Part shown: piece by piece, positions 1 to 5,184 of the stretch
Numbering within the stretch: the stretch's first letter is position 1
Layout of the letters: each line of letters opens with the position of its first letter
Source: Acidobacteriota bacterium
GTDB taxonomy: Bacteria; Acidobacteriota; Polarisedimenticolia; J045
Length of the DNA: 5,184 bases
Assembly (NCBI GenBank): GCA_024276295.1
Contig: JAJRXN010000416.1
Location: 1 to 5,184 of the forward strand
Direction: 5' to 3'
Program-made: the position numbers and the translations under genes
Notes under the pieces: generated by a model
What the model saw: the letters and a program-made list of their open reading frames with translations, nothing else
Databases searched by the model: none
Told to the model about the DNA's origin: nothing

Positions 1-16
1 CGCAGCTACGCTGCTC

Positions 17-53
17 GCGGCGCCCGTACGGGCAGGTGAAGGATTGGCGCCGC
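17..53 (-). terminator. Possible hairpin after the symporter stop codon
   Basis: Perfect 8-base arms GCGGCGCC (17-24) and GGCGCCGC (46-53) flank a 21-base spacer. The arm at 46-53 begins in the last base of the TAG stop. Two smaller palindromes lie in the same stretch: GCCCGTACGGGC at 22-33 and a 5-bp stem with a 3-base loop at 2-14. No T-run is visible before the window edge, so this is not a canonical Rho-independent terminator. It may be a 3'-end stabilising structure or merely GC-rich self-complementarity. Confidence 0.3.
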
Positions 54-1402
54 TACATGTAGTTGCCGGTGGCGACGATGTAGATCAGCACGCCGGCGAT
101 GGCGACGGGCGCGATCCAGCGGATGATCAGACCCCACAGGGGGGCGAGCGGCATCGGGGCGCCGCCGCGACCGATCTCCTCGACGGCGGCCGGGATGCCC
201 CAGCGCCATCCGACGAAGACGCAGATCAGCATCGCGCCGATCGTCAGCGCGTAGTTGCCGAAGAGGATCGACTGCCAGTCGAGGAAGTTCCCGGAGAGCG
301 CCGAGGGGACGGCGAGCAGGAAGCAGGCGAACGTGACGAGCCAGGTGGCCCGCTCGCGCCTCCATCCGCGCTCGTCGACGAAGTACGAGACGACCACTTC
401 GAGCAGGCTGACTGTCGAGGTCAGCGCCGCGATCACCAGCAGCGAGTAGAACGCGATCGCGAACAGGAACCCCGCCGGCAGCTTGCCGAAGATCGACGGC
501 AGCACGACGAACACGAGGCCCGGGCCGGCCTGCGGGTCGCCGCCCGCGGCGAAGATCGTCGGGAAGATGATCAGCCCGGCGAGCACGGCGATCACGGTGT
601 CGGCCAGCGCGACGGAGATCGCGGCACCCGGCATCCGGTCGCCGCGGCTCAGGTACGAGCCGTAGGTGATCATCGCGCCCATTCCGAGGCTCAGGCTGAA
701 GAAGGCCTGGCCGAGGGCACCCATGAACACGCCGCCGTCGATCTTCGAGAGGTCCGGCTTGAGGAAGAACGCCAGCCCGGCCGCGCTGCCCTCGAGGGTC
801 ATCGCGCGGATCGCCATCGCCACGAGCAGCACGAAGAAGACCGGCATCAGGATCTTCGCCGCTCGCTCGATGCCGGCCTCGACGCCACCGCGCACCACGA
901 GCGCCGTCAGCAGCAGGAAACCGGCCGTCAGCAGCACCGGAATGATCCCCGCGCCCTCGATCCTCTCGAACAGCGCCACGCTCTGCTCGTGCGTCAGCGG
1001 ATCGGCGAAGGTGCCGAGCAGCGCGCGGCCGAGGTAGCCGAGCGTCCAGCCGGCGACGACGCTGTAGAAGGCGAGGATCGCGAAGCCGGTCAGCACGCCG
1101 AGGCCGCCGACCGCCGGCCACCAGGAGCCCGGGGCGAGCGAGGCGAAGGCGCCGACAGGGTTCTTGCGCGACGCGCGGCCGATCGCCAGTTCGGCGAACA
1201 GCACCGGAACGCAGATCGCCGCGACGCAGACGAGGTAGATCACCACGAACGCCGCGCCGCCGTGCTGCCCGGCGGTGTAGGGGAACCGCCACACGTTGCC
1301 GAGCCCGATCGCCGAACCCGCCGCGGCGAGCACGAACCCGATCCGTGACCCGAATCCCCCCCGATCACCGCCCTGCTGGCCTGCCACGCTGCTCCTACCC
1401 AT
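53..1402 (-). CDS. Sodium:neurotransmitter symporter (NSS/SLC6) family transporter
   Basis: Inner-membrane Na+-coupled importer, probably for amino acids. The 449-residue protein opens with the family signature SRIGF then AAAGSAIGLGNVWRFPY (TM1). About 11 membrane helices can be drawn: near 21-42, 47-74, 97-128, 152-170, 182-201, 225-251, 260-284, 312-341, 353-369, 377-401 and 422-446. This matches the 11-helix bacterial subclass (Tyt1, MhsT) rather than 12-helix LeuT. By alignment to LeuT from memory, Na2 residues are Gly29, Ile32, Ala325, Thr328 and Ser329. Na1 residues include Ala31, Asn36 and Ser236. Tyr113 matches the TM3 substrate-site Tyr. Asp268 in TM7 (ALADT) is the acidic residue expected in chloride-independent bacterial members. 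The start is uncertain: ATG 1402 has only a G-run upstream, whereas GTG 1387 has AGGAG four bases before it. The gene directly follows the M29 peptidase. Substrate cannot be read from sequence. Confidence 0.95.
   Translation of the reverse strand: MGRSSVAGQQGGDRGGFGSRIGFVLAAAGSAIGLGNVWRFPYTAGQHGGAAFVVIYLVCVAAICVPVLFAELAIGRASRKNPVGAFASLAPGSWWPAVGGLGVLTGFAILAFYSVVAGWTLGYLGRALLGTFADPLTHEQSVALFERIEGAGIIPVLLTAGFLLLTALVVRGGVEAGIERAAKILMPVFFVLLVAMAIRAMTLEGSAAGLAFFLKPDLSKIDGGVFMGALGQAFFSLSLGMGAMITYGSYLSRGDRMPGAAISVALADTVIAVLAGLIIFPTIFAAGGDPQAGPGLVFVVLPSIFGKLPAGFLFAIAFYSLLVIAALTSTVSLLEVVVSYFVDERGWRRERATWLVTFACFLLAVPSALSGNFLDWQSILFGNYALTIGAMLICVFVGWRWGIPAAVEEIGRGGAPMPLAPLWGLIIRWIAPVAIAGVLIYIVATGNYM
1392..1397 (-). 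promoter_or_regulatory. Possible ribosome binding site inside the annotated symporter start (TAGGAG before GTG 1387)
   Basis: On the minus strand TAGGAG lies four bases before an in-frame GTG at 1387, which is codon 6 of the version starting at ATG 1402. The upstream ATG has only GGGGG directly against it. Translation may therefore begin at 1387, removing five N-terminal residues outside any membrane helix. The spacing is slightly short, so the evidence is suggestive only. Confidence 0.4.
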
Positions 1403-1427
1403 CCCCCATTCGATGGTCGTCCGCCGA

Positions 1428-2507
1428 TCAGATCACGTAGTCCCCGTTCTCGAGAATCACCGCCTCGCTGCCGTCGGCACGGCGGACACGGGCCTCGGTG
1501 ACGGTGATCGGGTTGCCGCGCGCGTAGACGATGTCCTGATGGACGACGGTCTCCGGCCGGCGGAAGGCGCCGACTCCGACGGCGCCGCCGAGATGATCCG
1601 AACGACCGAACGCCCAGTGGAAGCCGGCCTTCTCGTCCTCGAGCACGTTGCCCGTCACGACCGCCGCCTCGTTGACGCCGAAGGCGACCTCCGCGATGTT
1701 CGCGCGGACCGGATCGTCGGCGAAAAGCGCCCGGTAGCGTTCGGCGAGCGCGCCCTGCCCGTCGACCGCGATCACGCGGTTGCCGGCGACGCGGAAGACG
1801 ACCGTCTCGCCCTCCTCGGCGACGGGGATAGAGCCGGCGGTCCACGACGGCACCCCGTCGCGTTCCCCCTCGTAGGGCACGCAGAAGGTCTCGCCTGACG
1901 GGAGGTTGATGATCCTGTCGCCGGGCTTGCCCCGCGGCAGGAAGCCGTCGTCGACCTCGGGAGTGCGATGGCGCAGATCGAACCACGCCCGATGCCCGGT
2001 CGAGAACGTCACGTCGACCAGCACCGCGCCGAGGAGGCGTTCGAGGATCGCCTGGCACCGCCGGGCGACCTCGGCGTAGTCGGCGGCGAGCGCCGAGTTC
2101 TCCATCCGGCGCAGCAGGCCGGGCATCGAGGCGGCGCGGAAGTCGGCAAGCCTCTCGGCCAGCTTCGCCAGCGGCGCCGTCGCCGAGAACTCGGTCATCG
2201 CCAGCACGAGCGTCGAGCCGGAGAGCACCGGCTCGAGTTCGACGTCCTCGTCGCCGAGCAGGCCGCGTGGCGGCAGGTCGGCGTTGTTGGCCCCGGTCGC
2301 CGGCCAGGCCAGGAGCGGCCGGACCGCGAAGCCGATCCGCTCGGCGAGCCGTTCGAGCGCCTGGCGCCACTCCTCGGCCATCTCGCGCCGCTCACGCCAG
2401 TCGGGGTTGTCCGGGACCCCCTCCCGCGGCAGGTCGACGGCCACGGTGACCGTCTCGCCCGGCTCCGGGCGGAAGACGTCGGTGAGCAGCTTTTCGATGT
2501 CGAACAT
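1428..2507 (-). CDS. M29-type metallo-aminopeptidase (aminopeptidase T/AmpS-like)
   Basis: Predicted two-metal aminopeptidase removing N-terminal residues from peptides. No signal peptide or membrane segment is seen, so it is probably cytoplasmic. The 359-residue protein shows the M29 metal-ligand motifs in order: Glu206 in NLPSGE, Glu273 in IAEVAFG, His297 in GFHWAFG, and His323 with Asp325 in VHQDIVY. The Tyr that assists catalysis in characterised M29 enzymes, seven residues after the first His, appears to be Asp304 here, followed by His305. At 359 residues it is shorter than the roughly 400-residue classical enzymes and closer to the shorter COG2309-like members. The ATG at 2507 was chosen because GGGAGGT lies 5 nt upstream. 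An in-frame upstream ATG at 2564 would add 19 Arg/Ala-rich residues and lacks this support. Its stop is 25 bases before the symporter start, suggesting an operon. Family assignment is good; activity and specificity are inferred. Confidence 0.88.
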   Translation of the reverse strand: MFDIEKLLTDVFRPEPGETVTVAVDLPREGVPDNPDWRERREMAEEWRQALERLAERIGFAVRPLLAWPATGANNADLPPRGLLGDEDVELEPVLSGSTLVLAMTEFSATAPLAKLAERLADFRAASMPGLLRRMENSALAADYAEVARRCQAILERLLGAVLVDVTFSTGHRAWFDLRHRTPEVDDGFLPRGKPGDRIINLPSGETFCVPYEGERDGVPSWTAGSIPVAEEGETVVFRVAGNRVIAVDGQGALAERYRALFADDPVRANIAEVAFGVNEAAVVTGNVLEDEKAGFHWAFGRSDHLGGAVGVGAFRRPETVVHQDIVYARGNPITVTEARVRRADGSEAVILENGDYVI

Positions 2508-2512
2508 CTCGC

Positions 2513-2519
2513 ACCTCCC
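2513..2519 (-). promoter_or_regulatory. Ribosome binding site of the M29 peptidase
   Basis: On the minus strand the sequence reads GGGAGGT, five bases before the ATG at 2507. This near-consensus Shine-Dalgarno decides the start in favour of ATG 2507 over the upstream in-frame ATG at 2564. Confidence 0.8.
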
Positions 2520-2548
2520 GCGGCGCGGGGCGGCCGCGACATGGCGGG

Positions 2549-2567
2549 CCGGTGATCGTAGCACCGG
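2549..2567. repeat. 19-bp imperfect palindrome around the candidate -10
   Basis: Arms CCGGTG (2549-2554) and CACCGG (2562-2567) are perfect six-base inverted copies around a seven-base centre. One further pair also matches, giving seven of nine pairs symmetric. The candidate -10 TACGAT sits in the centre. It could be an operator for a dimeric regulator or a small RNA hairpin. No T-run follows on the minus strand, so a Rho-independent terminator for the protease is unlikely. Confidence 0.45.
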
Positions 2568-2584
2568 GGCAGGGAGGGCGGCAG
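2555..2584 (-). promoter_or_regulatory. Candidate extended -10 promoter for the peptidase-symporter pair
   Basis: On the minus strand TGCTACGAT gives a TGn extended -10 with hexamer TACGAT (2555-2560), matching four of six bases of TATAAT. An 18-base spacer leads to CTGCCG (2579-2584), which matches three of six bases of TTGACA. Transcription starting near 2548 would give a leader of about 40 nt to the ATG at 2507. It is the only AT-containing patch in an otherwise GC-dominated gap, but the -35 is weak and the call is tentative. Confidence 0.3.
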
Positions 2585-2585
2585 C

Positions 2586-2610
2586 GGACCGCGCTCAGGA
2601 AGGGACCGCG
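2586..2610. repeat. 8-base direct repeat GGACCGCG, 17-base period
   Basis: GGACCGCG occurs at 2586-2593 and again at 2603-2610, just downstream of the protease stop codon and just upstream of the candidate -35 of the peptidase gene. The position would suit a tandem activator site, but in DNA this GC-rich chance is a real alternative. Confidence 0.3.
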
Positions 2611-2619
2611 TGCCGGGCG

Positions 2620-5184
2620 TCAGGGACAGGCCGGATCGGCGCCGGGGCGGGGCGAGCCGTCGCTTCCGCTGCCGAGCGTGCCGTCACGGCCGTCGCGGCG
2701 CGCCGCGACCAGGTAGTACGAGCTGGCACCGTCGCGGCGGTCGGCGACGGTCGTCGTGCTGGTCGGGATGTCGCACTGGCCGGCATCGATCATCCGGAGG
2801 TCCCAGCTTCCGGCGGCGAGCGTGGCGAGCGAGCCGCGGTAGAACGAGTACGTCGTCGCGGCCTGCTGGAGGTCTTCCCAGGTCCATGTCACGTCGGTGC
2901 CGGTGGCGGAGACGACCCGCAGCGGCTCGGAGGAACCGACCGGAGAGACCTCGGGAATCCCGACGCTGTCGAACCCGCCGGCGGCGATCAGCGCGAACGG
3001 CTGCGTGTCGCTCCAGGACGGGTCGCCCATCGGCACGTTCGTTCCCTCGACACGGACGGTCCAGGTCCCCGTGACCAGTTCCGCCGGGTCGATGCGCACC
3101 GATTCGAAGACGTTGGCGTGGTCGTCGGTCGTGCCGTCGGCCGCCTGCGAGAGCGAGAAGGGACCGGCGGAGAAGTTGTTGCCGTAGTACGTCTGCGCAG
3201 CGCCGCCGCCGGGTCCGGTGACGACCAGACGCAGGTCGTTGGTCAGCAGCGAGCCCTCGCGGTCGACCCAGACCAGCGTCACGCGCAGCGGTCTTGTCGT
3301 GTCGGTGATCTCGATCGGTTCCTCGAGCGTCTCGCCGGTGGCGAGTCCGACGTCCATGCCGCGATCGATCACGCGGATGCCCGGCGCGGTGCGGGCGTCG
3401 CCGGCGATCGCCAGCGTGTTCGAGAGGTTGACGCGGCCCATCCCCATTGAGCCCATCAGGCCTGGTTCGGCGCAGCCGACGCAGCCCTCGACGAAGTCGC
3501 CGCTGTTGATCAGCGCCGCCTTGACCAGCGCGCCGGACGGTGCGAAGGCGTCGCCGGCCGCGGCCTGACCCGACGGAAAGAAACCCTGCTCGAAGTAGTC
3601 GCGGATCAGCGCGGCGGCTCCCATCAGGTAGGGGCTCGAAAACGACGTCCCGCAGCTCCCCTGGTCGAGACCCTCGTCGCCCGCGGGCGTGCCCGTGATG
3701 TCGTTGTCGTCGCTCTGGATGCTGGTCGAGGTGTCGAAGTCGAACTCGGGCTCCGTGTTGCCGCCGGCATGGTCGCAGGCCGGGGCGAGCACGGTGGGGC
3801 CGACGCGGCCGTCGGGGCCGGGGCCGGTCGAGCCGTAGTGTTCGTTCTGGAACGGGTCCTGGTAGTGGCCGCCCGAGGAGATGTTGTTCTTGTTGGTACC
3901 CGGACAGGCGTTGCCCGCCCCGCCGTTGCCGCCGGAGAAGAACGCCAGGAAGTCGCGGTTGTCCCAGGCGTACCGGTCGGCGTCGGAGGCGTGACTGCCG
4001 TAGGTCCCGTAGTCGCAGATCGCGAACGAGCCGTTGGTCAGGTGTCCGCCCTGGGCGCGGACCTCGTCGTAGAGCGCGAACAACGACGGCGGCACGTCGA
4101 GACAGCCGACGAGGCAGCAGATGAAATCGCTCGGACCGACGTCCTGGAACACGACCTTCGCGGCGCGGGCGACGCCATCGAGGTTGCCGTCGAGGCCGAG
4201 GTCGGACCGGTTGCCGACGGCGCACTGCGTGGTGTTGGTGCCGTGCGAATACCCGGACGTGCCGGCACAGGTCTGGAAGTCCGGCGGGCTGCTCCAGCCG
4301 GAATAGACGAGGACCTTGCGGTGGTCCGGACCCGGCGTGCCGGCGTCTGTCGCGGTGTGCGAGACGAGGATCGTGTCGACGTCGAGACCGGAGTCCATGT
4401 CACCGACGACTTGGGTTCGCCCGTCGACGCCGGCGTCCCACAGCGGCGTGCCGTTGCCGATGGCGCCGGACTGGATCACGACCTTCGTCTCGGCGTTGAG
4501 CGTGAAGCCTTCGCGCGAGACCTCCTCGATCCACCACACCTCCGGCCAGCGCGCGATGGTGAAGATCTGCGCGGCGTCGGTACGGAAGTAGATCCGGCCC
4601 GGAACGTCGTGCGGGTCGAACGTTGCGTTCCGGTCGACCGACGCGCCGAGCGCCTCGAGCCGCGCGAGGACGGCCGGCTCGAGGTCCGGATCGACGAGGC
4701 GCACGCGCAGGTCGAACCAGCGGTTCCGCGCGCGCTCGGGCGAGGCGGTCGGTGCCCCGCCGATCGACGGCTCGATGCGGTAGGCCGGCTGGTACGGCCC
4801 GACCCACAGCACGCCGGGGGCGGCGCGCAGTCGGTCCGGATCGGGGGCGACGACGAGAAAGCCGTTGTTCGGCACGTAGCGGACGATGGACGCTCCGGCT
4901 TCGGCCAGCACGGCCTTGCGGGACTCCGTGATCGGCCCCGTCAGTTGCACGAGCCAGGGGCCGTGGCCGGCGCGCAGATCCTGCTCGTCCGCGAGCAGCT
5001 CCACGGGGATCGCGAGCCCGGCTCCCCGGGTGTCGAACGAGCCGACCGGCAGCCGCAGCACGCGCGGATCGTGGCGGCGCGAGGCCGGGACCTCGCCGTA
5101 GTGCGGGCCCTTTTCGAACGGCCACCATGGCGCCCGTTCGACCACCGCCCGCTCGGGAGCCGGTGGTCGTTCCGGGGCGGCGGC
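2620..5184 (-). CDS. Secreted subtilisin-like (S8, KP-43-like) serine protease, 5' partial
   Basis: Endopeptidase of the subtilase family, probably exported. Residues are counted from the GTG at 5145. Two tandem prodomain-like modules (about 62-127 and 143-210) precede the catalytic domain (about 243-550). The triad is visible: Asp251 (DSGLD), His301 (SHGTN) and Ser501 (CGTSFSSP), with the oxyanion Asn407 (SGGNGG). A beta-sandwich domain typical of KP-43-type enzymes follows (about 588-725, with LVWVD and LTNDL), then a fibronectin-III-like module (about 733-830) and a tail ending DPACP. Oddities are Asn at the usual second His of HGTH and many cysteines (343, 344, 348, 377, 414, 457, 555, 558), which suit an extracytoplasmic location. 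The GTG at 5145 lacks a clear Shine-Dalgarno, and the frame stays open through 13 Pro/Ala/Glu/Arg-rich codons to the window edge. The true start and signal peptide therefore probably lie outside. Family is confident; substrate is unknown. Confidence 0.93.
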   Translation of the reverse strand, partial: AAAPERPPAPERAVVERAPWWPFEKGPHYGEVPASRRHDPRVLRLPVGSFDTRGAGLAIPVELLADEQDLRAGHGPWLVQLTGPITESRKAVLAEAGASIVRYVPNNGFLVVAPDPDRLRAAPGVLWVGPYQPAYRIEPSIGGAPTASPERARNRWFDLRVRLVDPDLEPAVLARLEALGASVDRNATFDPHDVPGRIYFRTDAAQIFTIARWPEVWWIEEVSREGFTLNAETKVVIQSGAIGNGTPLWDAGVDGRTQVVGDMDSGLDVDTILVSHTATDAGTPGPDHRKVLVYSGWSSPPDFQTCAGTSGYSHGTNTTQCAVGNRSDLGLDGNLDGVARAAKVVFQDVGPSDFICCLVGCLDVPPSLFALYDEVRAQGGHLTNGSFAICDYGTYGSHASDADRYAWDNRDFLAFFSGGNGGAGNACPGTNKNNISSGGHYQDPFQNEHYGSTGPGPDGRVGPTVLAPACDHAGGNTEPEFDFDTSTSIQSDDNDITGTPAGDEGLDQGSCGTSFSSPYLMGAAALIRDYFEQGFFPSGQAAAGDAFAPSGALVKAALINSGDFVEGCVGCAEPGLMGSMGMGRVNLSNTLAIAGDARTAPGIRVIDRGMDVGLATGETLEEPIEITDTTRPLRVTLVWVDREGSLLTNDLRLVVTGPGGGAAQTYYGNNFSAGPFSLSQAADGTTDDHANVFESVRIDPAELVTGTWTVRVEGTNVPMGDPSWSDTQPFALIAAGGFDSVGIPEVSPVGSSEPLRVVSATGTDVTWTWEDLQQAATTYSFYRGSLATLAAGSWDLRMIDAGQCDIPTSTTTVADRRDGASSYYLVAARRDGRDGTLGSGSDGSPRPGADPACP

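Noticed and set aside
44..1348. Long plus-strand open frame opposite the symporter
   Set aside because: Its translation is Arg/Glu/Asp/His-rich low-complexity sequence with no recognisable domain. It is antisense to a gene with clear NSS motifs; high-GC DNA commonly leaves such frames open.
1403..1427. Separate promoter between peptidase and symporter
   Set aside because: The gap is only 25 bases with no -10-like hexamer; co-transcription is the simpler reading.
1240..2370. Minus-strand frame overlapping the peptidase and symporter in another phase
   Set aside because: Most of it is Arg-rich shadow sequence; only its final residues overlap the symporter start region in a different frame. 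No coherent protein.
2549..2567. Hairpin as Rho-independent terminator of the protease gene
   Set aside because: The stem is only six pairs and no T-run follows on the minus strand. It fits an operator or promoter element better.
2284..3450. Plus-strand open frame of 388 codons spanning the peptidase 5' end, the gap and the protease 3' end
   Set aside because: It crosses two real genes and an intergenic gap, is Arg/Gly/Ala-rich and shows no family motif or ribosome binding site. It is explained by GC bias.
2684..4225. 513-codon minus-strand frame inside the protease gene
   Set aside because: Shifted-phase shadow of the S8 protease with extreme Arg/Pro content and no domain.
1..5184. Mobile element, CRISPR array, tRNA/rRNA or defence system
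   Set aside because: No transposase or integrase motifs, terminal repeats, regularly spaced repeats, RNA cloverleaf patterns or defence-associated domains were found. The three genes are ordinary metabolic or secreted families.

Overview
The window is a very GC-rich bacterial segment, with G or C at most third codon positions. It carries three protein-coding genes, all on the minus strand, packed with short gaps. From right to left, in the direction of transcription, they are: a large secreted subtilisin-like (S8) serine protease whose 5' end lies beyond the right edge of the window; an M29-type metallo-aminopeptidase; and an 11-helix sodium:solute symporter of the neurotransmitter:sodium symporter (NSS/SLC6) family. 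No RNA gene, mobile element, CRISPR array or broken gene was seen.

Layout: 2620-5184 is the S8 protease, open to the window edge. 2508-2619 is a 112-base gap with a candidate extended -10 promoter inside an imperfect palindrome, an 8-base direct repeat and a good Shine-Dalgarno for the next gene. 1428-2507 is the M29 peptidase. 1403-1427 is a 25-base gap, so the peptidase and the symporter are probably co-transcribed. 53-1402 is the NSS symporter. 1-52 is non-coding and rich in inverted repeats that could form a hairpin just after the symporter stop codon.

Together the genes outline a plausible protein-scavenging route: an exported endoprotease, a presumably cytoplasmic aminopeptidase, and a Na+-coupled importer for released amino acids. 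Only the link between the last two genes is supported by spacing. Including the protease in one functional unit is an inference.

Organism: the high GC, a long S8 protease of the KP-43-like type, and a C-terminal fibronectin-III-like module ending in a Pro/Cys-rich tail recall secreted proteins of Acidobacteriota (for example Thermoanaerobaculia-like lineages) and similar metagenomic phyla. This is recognition by memory, not a search result. I did not find a clearly new biological system here. The most noteworthy points are the unusual HGTN active-site motif and cysteine-rich insertions of the protease, the atypical catalytic-Tyr position of the M29 enzyme, and the palindromic promoter region between them.
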